From Bacillota bacterium (GTDB taxonomy: Bacteria; Bacillota; Clostridia; Lachnospirales; Lachnospiraceae), in contig JAEZGK010000103.1 of NCBI GenBank assembly GCA_023437365.1, positions 62,001 through 126,000 on the forward strand: DNA of 64,000 nucleotides. Direction: 5' to 3'. Shown here in pieces: positions 1 to 8,327 of the stretch. Both the position numbers and the translations under genes were made by a program. The notes under the pieces are model-generated. The model was not told where the DNA came from and made no database searches. It saw nothing but the letters and a program-made list of their open reading frames with translations. Each line of letters opens with the position of its first letter. The first letter of the stretch is position 1.

Positions 1-87
1 ATACGGCAATTTCTTTAACAGCTCCTCCGCTGCCTTAATGTCGATCTCCTTATTCTGAACCTGCTCCAGTAACTTATGAATGTCCAT
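1..87 (-). CDS. larB: LarB-like protein, N-terminal fragment (gene runs off the left edge)
   Basis: Only the first 29 codons are present, beginning MDIHKLLEQV and ending KAAEELLKKLPY. A short amphipathic helix followed by a leucine/lysine-rich stretch and LPY is how LarB proteins begin. LarB carboxylates and hydrolyses nicotinic acid adenine dinucleotide in the first step of nickel-pincer cofactor synthesis for lactate racemase-type enzymes. The start is supported by AGAGGAGAG about 3 bases upstream of the ATG at 87. No catalytic residue lies in the visible part, so the identification rests on the N-terminus alone and another protein with a similar leading helix is possible. It is separated from the upstream DUF3842 gene by about 780 bp of repeats and a hairpin. 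Confidence 0.55.
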   Translation of the reverse strand, partial: MDIHKLLEQVQNKEIDIKAAEELLKKLPY

Positions 88-134
88 ATCCTCTCCTCTT
101 TCTACTTATGCCTTATGCGTATCGAAACACACAT

Positions 135-188
135 AAAAAAATCATGAAAAAGCATCAGCCATTCTTGGCTGTATGAATCTTCATGATT
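135..188 (-). terminator. Hairpin with T-run in front of larB: terminator or attenuator
   Basis: On the minus strand, AATCATGAA (188-180) pairs with TTCATGATT (148-140). Inside it is a second stem, CAGCCA/TGGCTG (157-162 with 167-172), with a four-base loop. The outer stem runs into T7 (141-135). This is the form of an intrinsic terminator. It lies 48 bp before the larB start, so it either ends transcripts from the DUF3842 side or attenuates larB. Confidence 0.5.
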
Positions 189-225
189 CTAATGATAAGT
201 ATCTTCTGTATTCAAATGCTAAAAC

Positions 226-285
226 TCAAATGATAAATATTCAAATGATAAATATTCAAATGATAAATACTCAACTGATAAATAT
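226..285. repeat. Four tandem copies of a 15-bp unit
   Basis: TCAAATGATAAATAT occurs at 226-240 and 241-255, then with single changes at 256-270 and 271-285. The period is a multiple of three, so the plus strand can be read as repeating MINIQ, but no ribosome binding site or plausible protein goes with it. I treat it as a short non-coding tandem repeat. Confidence 0.85.
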
Positions 286-433
286 CGTTAGATTATTTAA
301 TGATTTAATGAATAGAATAATTAAACTACTCCAGGGTCTTCTGACCTGCTTCGATGCCTTCTGGCAATCAAGTACTATGAATAGGATAACACATTTTTAA
401 GTTTCGTCAAGTATAAATCTTACTACTAACCTT

Positions 434-805
434 GTAAAATCCTTCAATAAACCTTTTATAATCCTGCAACTAATCATTTATAATCCTTCAACAAATCTTA
501 TATAATCCTTCAACTAATCTTTTATAATCCTTCAACTAATCATTTGTAATCCTTCAACTAATCTTTTATAATCCTACAGCTAATCTTTTGTAATCCTACA
601 ACTAATCTTTTGAAATCCTACAACTAATCTTCGTAATCCTAGAACTAATCATTATAATCCTTCAACAAATCTTATATAATCCTACAACTAATCTTTTGTA
701 ATCCTACAACTAATCTTCGTAATCCTAGAACTAATCATTATAATCCTTCAACAAATCTTATATAATCCTTCAACTAATCATTTGTAATCCTACACCTAAC
801 CTTTT
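434..805. repeat. Minisatellite: 17 copies of a 22-bp unit
   Basis: The consensus is RTAATCCTWCAACTAATCWT plus two T or A. I count 17 adjacent units, most exactly 22 bp, two shortened to 20 bp and the first 24 bp. A higher-order duplication is visible: the unit pair at about 632-675 recurs at about 718-761. The array fills most of the 778-bp gap between DUF3842 and larB. It has no inverted-repeat spacer structure and no unique spacers, so it is not CRISPR. Its function is unknown; if the two genes are co-transcribed it would be part of the mRNA. Confidence 0.9.
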
Positions 806-865
806 ATAATCAATTGATATTTACTAAATCATGAATGCTCACGTTTATCATACCAAGGCAATCTA

Positions 866-1321
866 TCATTTTGTTGAAGGCTCCTTCTTCAAGTCCTCCA
901 GATATTCCAACGCCTGTTTCACACAAATATCAATATAGCTCTCTGTAGGAGCGCTCATATCAAAAGCCAGGGTAATACTGCAGCGGTTCAACGGTACCAG
1001 AAATTTATGTGCAGAACAGGTGCTTACTGCCTGAGCCATCTCCGGTGTCAGTTCTCCCATCATGGAATTGGCAACAATGATTGCGATCGGACCAAGAATT
1101 AGGTCGGATTGAAGTACGGTTCTCTTGATGGCGTTCTCTCCCGTAGCTCCGATATCAGCTCCGGACTTAATCATATTGCCCGTGGCAGTGGAATTGGTCC
1201 CAAGTGCGCAGATTGTGATACCGCTATCCTTATCGATCTGCTTTCTCAGCTTACTGACAAGACTTCTGCCAATCCCACCACCCTGGCCGTCTATTATCGA
1301 AATCATAAATTCTTTCTGCAT
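866..1321 (-). CDS. DUF3842 family protein
   Basis: This 151-residue protein starts with a short Rossmann-like turn, IDGQGGGIGRSLVSKLRK (about residues 10-27), the hallmark of DUF3842. It continues with ALGTNSTATGNMIKSGAD (about 39-56) and VPLNRC (about 110-115). The glycine-rich loop suggests a nucleotide or dinucleotide ligand, but no reaction is established for the family. The start is supported by GGAG seven bases upstream of the ATG at 1321. The nearest co-directional genes are tRNA-Glu upstream and the larB-like gene downstream. A link to nickel-pincer metabolism is only an inference from position. Length matches the family. Confidence 0.75.
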   Translation of the reverse strand: MQKEFMISIIDGQGGGIGRSLVSKLRKQIDKDSGITICALGTNSTATGNMIKSGADIGATGENAIKRTVLQSDLILGPIAIIVANSMMGELTPEMAQAVSTCSAHKFLVPLNRCSITLAFDMSAPTESYIDICVKQALEYLEDLKKEPSTK

Positions 1322-1445
1322 GGTGACTCTCCATTCTTTATATGAACATTACATCTTTATATTATAGTATACTAAAAAATTCTATAGAATCCAAGAATTA
1401 TTCTGATCATACCACCTTCCATTCATTGCAGGCCCTGTTTTTAGA

Positions 1446-1484
1446 CAATAAAATAGCCGAACTTATAGTTCGGCTATTTTATTG
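1446..1484. terminator. Bidirectional intrinsic terminator
   Basis: CAATAAAATAGCCGAAC (1446-1462) is the exact reverse complement of 1468-1484, with a five-base loop. The A/T-rich outer halves give a U-rich tail on both strands. It sits directly downstream of the minus-strand tRNA-Glu and should end that transcript. Confidence 0.8.
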
Positions 1485-1502
1485 AAAATCTCTTTTTATG
1501 AG

Positions 1503-1574
1503 CAGCTCGTAGGGGAATCGAACCCCTGTTTCCGCCGTGAGAGGGCGGCGTCTTAACCCCTTGACCAACGAGCC
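1503..1574 (-). tRNA. tRNA-Glu (anticodon CTC)
   Basis: The 72-nt minus-strand sequence folds as a cloverleaf. The acceptor GGCTCGT pairs with ACGAGCT (one G-U pair). The anticodon arm CCGCC/GGCGG encloses the loop CTCTCAC, giving anticodon CTC. The T arm GGGG/CCCC encloses TTCGATT. The anticodon reads GAG, glutamate. CCA is not encoded. A promoter lies directly upstream and a hairpin terminator downstream. Confidence 0.93.
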
Positions 1575-1594
1575 GTATCAAGAACAATATCTAT

Positions 1595-1621
1595 ATTATA
1601 CTATAACCGAGAAAAAATCAA
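1595..1621 (-). promoter_or_regulatory. Sigma-A promoter for tRNA-Glu
   Basis: On the minus strand, TTGATT (1621-1616) and TATAAT (1600-1595) are 15 bp apart; taking the overlapping TAATAT as -10 gives 17 bp. Transcription would start about 10-15 bases before the tRNA 5' end. Confidence 0.55.
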
Positions 1622-1737
1622 GTCCTTTTTTATAGATTTTTTCGAATTGTTTTAGCAATTAATACACTTCGTTACTTCTAACAATAGTAATCCATTTCTT
1701 TCGGTATTAATTATGAAAAACAACGAGACAGATATTG

Positions 1738-2352
1738 CTAACTGCGATCTTTTGACAGCACCAGTCTGAATCCAAATACAATCAACAAGCCGCCTACTAC
1801 AACATTCATTCCGGTAATGATGCTTACCGGTAAAAAGCTGCTGACCGCATTGCCAAGGACTGCAACCAGGCTGAGAAAGGTCAGTGTTGAAAGCACGCAG
1901 CCCAATCCGAACCATAAGAGCTGTTGCTTTTTCAGGCCATTTTGAATAACCTGACTTGAAAATACTCCGCTCCAGAAGATGATAGTCAATGGATTGGATG
2001 CCGTCATAAGCAAGCCCTTCAGAAAGATATTACTAACTCCGTCTGAGCGAAACAGAGAAAAGGAAGGAAGCAGTGTTTTGCCGAATGCCCCTGTGATCGT
2101 ACTAATTCCAAACAGGACAAGTACAATACAACCGAATACTTTTATTGCAAGCTTGACCCTTCCATTATTCAGAAGTGCCGCAACCCCGACACCCGACAAA
2201 GCGATATATAGACCGTCGATCAAGGTGATTGCTGCCACCAGCATAAAACCGGGTAATAAGCCCTCCGATGCAGAGGTATTGAATACCATCAGGCACATCG
2301 GCCCTACCGCCAGCTGTAACAGCATCCCAAAACGAAACCCTTTGATTATCAT
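1738..2352 (-). CDS. LysE/RhtB-family amino-acid exporter
   Basis: A 204-residue, strongly hydrophobic protein with about six predicted membrane helices, near the usual length of this family. It opens with GFRFGMLLQLAVGPMCLMVF, the family's N-terminal G-x-x-x-G-P pattern, followed by TLIDGLYIALSG in the second helix. LysE/RhtB proteins export amino acids or related metabolites driven by the ion gradient; the substrate cannot be read here. AGGAG seven bases before the ATG supports the start. It stands alone between the polC terminator and tRNA-Glu. Confidence 0.85.
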   Translation of the reverse strand: MIIKGFRFGMLLQLAVGPMCLMVFNTSASEGLLPGFMLVAAITLIDGLYIALSGVGVAALLNNGRVKLAIKVFGCIVLVLFGISTITGAFGKTLLPSFSLFRSDGVSNIFLKGLLMTASNPLTIIFWSGVFSSQVIQNGLKKQQLLWFGLGCVLSTLTFLSLVAVLGNAVSSFLPVSIITGMNVVVGGLLIVFGFRLVLSKDRS

Positions 2353-2453
2353 ATGTACTCTCCTACTCCAATCTTATTAATTACACGTAATTCATGACGT
2401 TAAAAATATAGCTATCTTACCATATCCATCCAAAGATGTAAAGCACCTTAGGA

Positions 2454-2489
2454 GTAAAAACGGATACCTTAGGTTAACTAGGGCATCCG
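2454..2489 (-). terminator. Intrinsic terminator of the polC operon
   Basis: On the minus strand CGGATGCC (2489-2482) pairs with GGTATCCG (2468-2461), with one G-U pair, followed by TTTTT. It lies 22 bp past the polC stop codon and closes the pyrH-to-polC block. Confidence 0.75.
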
Positions 2490-2511
2490 CATATTATATC
2501 TGTTTTATGAG

Positions 2512-5500
2512 TTACTGTAAGAAATCCATCAAGGACATCTGGTTTGAGGCCGGCAGTTCACCGAGGAGTCCCATTTTCGCCATGTTATCCACGACAGTGG
2601 AGCTGACCTTACAGCGGATCTTAAAGTCATCCCTGGATAGGAAGGGTCCATCCTTGGCTGCTTCCACCACACCGTCCGCCGCCTTATCTCCTAAGCCATC
2701 GATTGTACTTAAGGAAGGCATCAGCTTACCGTCAATGATCTGGAAGGCATGCGCTTTGGCCGAATAGATATCAATCGGCAGGAACGTAAAGCCTCTTGCG
2801 TACATTTCCTGTACAATCTTCATATCCTTGAAGGTATCCTGCTCCTTCTTAGTTAACGTATTACTTCTTCTCTTATAATCCGCGATATGCTGCTCCAGCA
2901 CATTTCTTCCGAGACACATCAATTCATAATTGAAGGCTGAAGCACGGATGGAGAAATAAGCAGCATAATAAGCCAATGGATAATAAACTTTAAAGTATGC
3001 GATACGGAAAGCCATCATGACATAAGCAGCGGCATGGGCCTTCGGGAACATATACTTGATCTGCTTACAGGACCAGATATACCAATCCGGTACGCCGGCA
3101 GCTACCATGGCTACTTCCATCTCCGGTGTCAGGCCCTTACCCTTACGCACACTCTCCATGATTTTGAAGGCTTGACCCGGTTCCACGCCGGTGGCAATCA
3201 GATAAATCATAATATCGTCTCGGGTACAGATGGCGGTGGTCAGGGTACAGTTGCCGTTCTGAATCAGTGTCTGGGCATTGTTCAGCCATACGTCCGTACC
3301 ATGGGACAGACCGGAGATACGTACCAGGTCGGAGAAGGATTTCGGTTGCGTATCCTTCACCATCTGCATAACGAAGTCTGTACCAAACTCAGGGATACCG
3401 AGACACCCCAGCTCGCAGCCGTCAATGTCCTTCGGGGTGATCCCCAGTGCCGTCGTATCATGGAACAAGGATAATACCTTCTGGTCATCCAGACTGATCT
3501 TCTTCGCATCCAGCCCGGTCAGATCCTCCAGCATTCTGATCATCGTCGGATCATCATGACCGAGAATATCGAGCTTTAACAGGTTATGGTCGATGGAATG
3601 GTAATCAAAATGTGTCGTGATGGTCTTGGTCGTCATATCGTTCGCCGGGCGCTGTACCGGAGTGAAGGAATAGATATTCTCTCCGTGTGGCAGAACTACA
3701 ATACCGCCCGGATGCTGTCCCGTTGTTCTTCGTACCCCGACGCAGCCCTCAACGATTCGGTCAATCTCAACATTTCTCTTATGGATGCCGCGTTCCTCAA
3801 AATAATTCTTTACATAACCGAACGCAGTCTTATCTGCCAGGGTACCGATGGTGCCGGCACGGAACGTATGTCCCTCTCCGAACAGCACCTCCGTATAATC
3901 ATGTGCCTTACTCTGATATTCTCCTGAGAAGTTTAAGTCGATATCCGGCTCCTTATCACCATAGAAGCCAAGGAAGGTCTCGAAAGGAATATCATGTCCG
4001 TCCTTCACTAACGGCTCTCCGCAGACAGGGCAAACCCGATCCGGCATGTCGCAACCGGAGCTTCCGCCGAATTTCTTAACTTCCTCCGAATCAAAATCAG
4101 AAAAATGGCATTTGTTACAATAATAATGTGGTGCAAGAGGATTAACCTCGGTAATACCGGCCATAGTGGCAACAAAGGAGGAACCAACAGAGCCTCTGGA
4201 ACCTACCAGGTAACCGTCCTCGTTGGATTTCCATACCAGCTTCTGGGCAATGATATACATAACTGCGAAGCCGTTATTAATAATTGATTTCAGCTCATGC
4301 TCCAGACGGGCCTCCACCGGCTGAGGCAAGGGGTCTCCATACATAGCATGGGCCTTCTCGTAACAGATATTTCTTAAGTTCTCCTCGGAATTCGGCAACA
4401 CCGGCGGACATTTATCCGGGCGAACCGGGGAAATCTTCTCAATCCTGTCGGCAATCAGGTTGGTGTTAGTAATAACTACCTCTTCCGCCTTCGCTTTGCC
4501 TAGATAGGAGAACTCGGCAAGCATCTCTTCGGTGGTTCTTAAATACAGTGCCGCTTGTTCATCGGCATCCTTAAAGCCCTTTCCGGCGAGGATAATTCTT
4601 CGATATACCTCATCCTCCGGGTCCAGGAAATGTACATCGCAGGTAGCAACCACAGGCTTATTGTATTCCTCTCCCAGGGCAACGATCCTTCTGTTTAGCT
4701 CCATCAGATCTTCCCTGGTGGTGATATCCTTCTCCTCGCTTCGATCGCTGCGGATCAGGAATTCATTATTGCATAGCGGTTGAATTTCAAGATAATCATA
4801 GAAATTCACCAGTCTGGCAATCTGCTCATGAGGCTGGTTACTGATCACTGCTCGGAAGACCTCCCCTGCTTCACAGGCAGATCCGAGCAAAATACCCTCT
4901 CTGCATTCCATTAAGAGACTCTTCGGAATCTTCGGTCTCTTATTAAAGTATTCAATATGGGAGAGAGAAACCATCTTATAAAGGTTGACTCTGCCAACAT
5001 CATTCTGTGCCAGCAGGATTGCATGGTAAGCCGGCAGCTTACGAATTGCCTCCTTACCCATCCTTCCCAGCTTGTCTATCTCGGAGATACTCGTAACCTC
5101 ACGTTCTCTCAGCATACCACAGAATTTCAGGAAAATCTCTGCTGTCGCTCCCGCATCATCTACCGCCCTGTGATGGTTCTCCAGGGAAACCCCGAGAGCC
5201 TTCGCCACGACATTCAGCTTATGGCGGTTCAATTCCGGTAACAGAATACGGGACAACCCAACCGTATCGACTACCGTAAAATCCGTCTCCATGCCATGCC
5301 GTTCCGCATTCTTCCTGATGAAGCCCACATCGAAGGAAGCATTATGTGCTACCAGGACACAACCCTCACAGAAGGTCAAAAACTGCGGAAGGATTGCCTC
5401 TATCGTAGGTGCTGAGATTACCATATCATCCGTGATCGAGGTAAGCTGCTCTATCTCATAAGGAATCGGTATCTCAGGATTGATAAAGGTGGAATACTTG

Positions 5501-7122
5501 TCCACAATTTCACCCTTCACCACCTTAACCGCACCGATTTCAATGATCCGGTCATTGCTTTGACTGAAGCCCGTAGTCTCTATATCAAATACTACAAAGG
5601 CATCCTCCAGGCTCTGTCCCTTTGCATCGGTAACGACTTCCTTTAAATCATCCACCAGATACGCCTCCATGCCATAGATCACCTTAAAGCTCTTAGCACG
5701 CTTCTGTTCCTCTTCGTCCGCATAATCCTTCGGATTGATTGCATGACTGGCATCGGGAAAGGCCTGAACCACACCATGATCTGTGACGGCAATCGCAGAA
5801 TGTCCCCATTGAAAGGCGCGTTTTACCAGGGCCTTCACATCCACAACAGAATCCATGTCACTCATCATCGTATGGGCATGCAGCTCCACACGTTTTGTCT
5901 GGGACTGATCCCTTCTGGAGGAGGTAAAATCGCTGCTCGTCTTGATTCCGACCACTGAACTAATCATGATATCCTTCTCATAGGTATCATTCTGAGCGAC
6001 ACCCTTGAGCAGATAGTAACCGCCGGGTTTCAATAGACTCATATATTCATCCACTTCAATAGTCTTTGCAAATAATTTGATCTTGATGGAATCCGTGAAG
6101 TCCGTCATAACAAAGGTAATGATACTCTTCTCATTATTACCTATGGCTCTGGTCTCCGGCTTGATGAGCTTGCCCCTGATCACGACCTCTCCGACCTCTC
6201 CGATGATATCGCAGATGGGCATCGGATTGCCTTCAAAGTTTCTTCCGTAAACCACGGAAGGATCTGATGGCAGCTTCCGATAGCTGCCTTTTCCTTTATC
6301 ATAAGCACTTTTTCCGCCGAAGGCTTTTGCTGCCGGTTTCTGAGGGGAATCCTGTGCCCTGCTTGCAGCCGTTTCCTTTTTCACCGCTTCCTCAAGCTTC
6401 CTTCCTGAATCAGCTGTTCCTACAGAGACAGATTTTTCACCCGTACCTTCCCTTTGCCCAGCTTCTGCTGCGCCGGAGGTACCGGGCTGACTCACTTCTA
6501 CGTCAGCGTAGGAATCCTCCCTAACGTAGGAAACGTTTGCCTGGAAGCCTTGCTCCAGCTCTTCCTTTTCAGACATCTGGAGCATCCTTTTTCGGTACTC
6601 CTGTGATGTATCCCTCTGCTCCTCCTTGGGTTCTATGTATTCGATCATTACATGGACGGTATAATCAAAACGCTCCTGGAACATTGTTTCCAGAAAATCC
6701 TTCAGTTTTGTCATCTTATCCTTCGCAACACAGCTATCCGTTACTTTGATCAGCAGCCTCGTCTCCTCTACGATTACCTCTGCACCGGAGAAGATATGAT
6801 AAGCAACGACACTCTGCTCCTTCAACTCCTCCAGGATGCTGTCCCGGTAGATCGGAAAAAGCTTCGTCAGGCTGTATTGTGCGGAAAGCTCAAATTGGGG
6901 CTTGAGGACAGCCCTGTTTCCGGTATGTAAAAAGAGCTGCCGATTCAGCAGTTCTTCCATCTTTCTGATATTTGCCCTGTTGATCAGACGGGCACTCCTG
7001 ATACAGACAAAGATATCCTTTGTCTGTCTTGAGGCCAGTACCTTGACTACCTCCACCTCACTATAAAGCTTTTTCAGCTCCTGATCTGCAGATACCTGTT
7101 CAAATGCATCGAAAAATAGCAT
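2512..7122 (-). CDS. polC: DNA polymerase III, PolC-type alpha subunit
   Basis: This 1536-residue replicative polymerase of low-GC Gram-positives has its proofreading domain built in. In order: an N-terminal domain and acidic/alanine-rich linker (1-300); an OB fold (about 305-395); a PHP domain starting VELHAHTMMSDM (about 412); a DEDDh 3'-5' exonuclease with VVFDIETTGF inserted in the PHP domain (about 510-675); a four-cysteine zinc module (CNKCHFSDF and CPVCG); and the polymerase palm with EPDIDLNFSG holding the catalytic aspartates. AAAGGAGAAGG fixes the start at 7122. It is the last gene of the isoprenoid/phospholipid block, as in Bacillus, but with ispG rather than proS just before it. 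Confidence 0.98.
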   Translation of the reverse strand: MLFFDAFEQVSADQELKKLYSEVEVVKVLASRQTKDIFVCIRSARLINRANIRKMEELLNRQLFLHTGNRAVLKPQFELSAQYSLTKLFPIYRDSILEELKEQSVVAYHIFSGAEVIVEETRLLIKVTDSCVAKDKMTKLKDFLETMFQERFDYTVHVMIEYIEPKEEQRDTSQEYRKRMLQMSEKEELEQGFQANVSYVREDSYADVEVSQPGTSGAAEAGQREGTGEKSVSVGTADSGRKLEEAVKKETAASRAQDSPQKPAAKAFGGKSAYDKGKGSYRKLPSDPSVVYGRNFEGNPMPICDIIGEVGEVVIRGKLIKPETRAIGNNEKSIITFVMTDFTDSIKIKLFAKTIEVDEYMSLLKPGGYYLLKGVAQNDTYEKDIMISSVVGIKTSSDFTSSRRDQSQTKRVELHAHTMMSDMDSVVDVKALVKRAFQWGHSAIAVTDHGVVQAFPDASHAINPKDYADEEEQKRAKSFKVIYGMEAYLVDDLKEVVTDAKGQSLEDAFVVFDIETTGFSQSNDRIIEIGAVKVVKGEIVDKYSTFINPEIPIPYEIEQLTSITDDMVISAPTIEAILPQFLTFCEGCVLVAHNASFDVGFIRKNAERHGMETDFTVVDTVGLSRILLPELNRHKLNVVAKALGVSLENHHRAVDDAGATAEIFLKFCGMLREREVTSISEIDKLGRMGKEAIRKLPAYHAILLAQNDVGRVNLYKMVSLSHIEYFNKRPKIPKSLLMECREGILLGSACEAGEVFRAVISNQPHEQIARLVNFYDYLEIQPLCNNEFLIRSDRSEEKDITTREDLMELNRRIVALGEEYNKPVVATCDVHFLDPEDEVYRRIILAGKGFKDADEQAALYLRTTEEMLAEFSYLGKAKAEEVVITNTNLIADRIEKISPVRPDKCPPVLPNSEENLRNICYEKAHAMYGDPLPQPVEARLEHELKSIINNGFAVMYIIAQKLVWKSNEDGYLVGSRGSVGSSFVATMAGITEVNPLAPHYYCNKCHFSDFDSEEVKKFGGSSGCDMPDRVCPVCGEPLVKDGHDIPFETFLGFYGDKEPDIDLNFSGEYQSKAHDYTEVLFGEGHTFRAGTIGTLADKTAFGYVKNYFEERGIHKRNVEIDRIVEGCVGVRRTTGQHPGGIVVLPHGENIYSFTPVQRPANDMTTKTITTHFDYHSIDHNLLKLDILGHDDPTMIRMLEDLTGLDAKKISLDDQKVLSLFHDTTALGITPKDIDGCELGCLGIPEFGTDFVMQMVKDTQPKSFSDLVRISGLSHGTDVWLNNAQTLIQNGNCTLTTAICTRDDIMIYLIATGVEPGQAFKIMESVRKGKGLTPEMEVAMVAAGVPDWYIWSCKQIKYMFPKAHAAAYVMMAFRIAYFKVYYPLAYYAAYFSIRASAFNYELMCLGRNVLEQHIADYKRRSNTLTKKEQDTFKDMKIVQEMYARGFTFLPIDIYSAKAHAFQIIDGKLMPSLSTIDGLGDKAADGVVEAAKDGPFLSRDDFKIRCKVSSTVVDNMAKMGLLGELPASNQMSLMDFLQ

Positions 7123-7203
7123 GTTACCTTCTCCTTTGGTTACATAGCGAATCTTGTGACAGTATGCCTTGTTGCGGCAAAGCTGTCACTCTGATCTCCA
7201 CTG

Positions 7204-8259
7204 TTATTCCTTCCAATGAAGTAGTTCTTCTCGTAAAGCCTCTAAAAGCTGATCCTCCGGTACCTTACGTAGGATCTCACCCTTTTTTATGATCAGTCCT
7301 TCACCGTGACCGCCTGCAATTCCGATATCTGCTTCCCTTGCTTCACCGGGGCCGTTGACTGCACAGCCCATGACGGCCACCTTAATATTTAAATCCAGGC
7401 CAGCTACCAAAGTCTCGACATCGTTCGCAAGCTGGATCAGGTTAATCTGGGTCCTTCCACAGGTGGGGCAGGATACTACTTCCACACCACCCTTATGGTA
7501 GCCCAGTGTTTTTAATATCATCTTCGCAGATTTGATTTCCTCCACAGGGTCACCTGTCAGCGAAACACGAATCGTATCTCCAATTCCCTGATGCAGGATG
7601 ATACCAAGTCCCAACGCTGACTTAATATTACCTGACCAGACTGTTCCTGCTTCCGTAATACCGACATGCAACGGGTATCTTGTGAGTGGAGCCATCAGCT
7701 CATGTGCACGAACGCACATCATCACATCGGAGGACTTGATGCTGATGACCAGCTCCTCATATCCCATGTCTTCAATCCGCTTCACCTTATCCAGGGCACT
7801 TTCCACAAGTCCTTCTGCCGTAACCCTTCCGTATTTCTGTATGATCTCCTTCTCTAAGGAACCGCTATTTACACCGATTCTAATCGGGATAGTTCTTTCC
7901 TTTGCTACAGACACTACCGCACGAAGCTTCTCTTCACTTCCGATATTGCCGGGATTGATTCTGATCTTATCTGCACCGTTCTCCATCGCTGCGATGGCAA
8001 GGCGGTAATCGAAATGAATATCTGCAACCAGAGGAATGGATATTCTGCTTTTAATTTCTCTGAGGGCAAGCGCTGCCTCCTGACTCGGAACCGTACAACG
8101 TACAATCTCACACCCTGCATCGGTCAGTCTGGTAATCTGTTCTACAGTAGCTTTGACATCCTCGGTCTTCGTATTAGTCATCGATTGGATCAGGATCGGA
8201 TTCCCGCCACCAATGACTCTGTTTCCAATATGGATCTCCTTTGTATCATCACGGTACAT
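7204..8259 (-). CDS. ispG: 4-hydroxy-3-methylbut-2-enyl diphosphate synthase (IspG/GcpE)
   Basis: The [4Fe-4S] enzyme of the MEP pathway, converting 2-C-methyl-erythritol 2,4-cyclodiphosphate to HMBPP. The 351-residue protein has the TIM-barrel start (IQSMTNTKTEDV) and the C-terminal cluster domain with SCPTCGRTQ (Cys264, Cys267), GCAVNGPGEA (Cys299) and the conserved Glu306. Length is normal for the bacterial short form. AAGGTGG upstream supports the ATG at 8259. With dxr two genes upstream it puts two MEP-pathway steps in one operon that also makes undecaprenyl diphosphate from the product. Confidence 0.97.
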   Translation of the reverse strand: MYRDDTKEIHIGNRVIGGGNPILIQSMTNTKTEDVKATVEQITRLTDAGCEIVRCTVPSQEAALALREIKSRISIPLVADIHFDYRLAIAAMENGADKIRINPGNIGSEEKLRAVVSVAKERTIPIRIGVNSGSLEKEIIQKYGRVTAEGLVESALDKVKRIEDMGYEELVISIKSSDVMMCVRAHELMAPLTRYPLHVGITEAGTVWSGNIKSALGLGIILHQGIGDTIRVSLTGDPVEEIKSAKMILKTLGYHKGGVEVVSCPTCGRTQINLIQLANDVETLVAGLDLNIKVAVMGCAVNGPGEAREADIGIAGGHGEGLIIKKGEILRKVPEDQLLEALREELLHWKE

Positions 8260-8327
8260 GAAAGCACCACCTTCCTTTGTTGCAGAGAATAGGGACCAAT
8301 GTAATAATCAAATTATTGAAATATTAA

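Noticed and set aside
173..400. Plus-strand ORF of 75 codons with MINIQ repeats
   Set aside because: It only reflects the 15-bp tandem repeat. It has no ribosome binding site and overlaps the larB hairpin.
434..805. CRISPR array
   Set aside because: The units are contiguous and contain no unique spacers, and no cas gene is present in the window.
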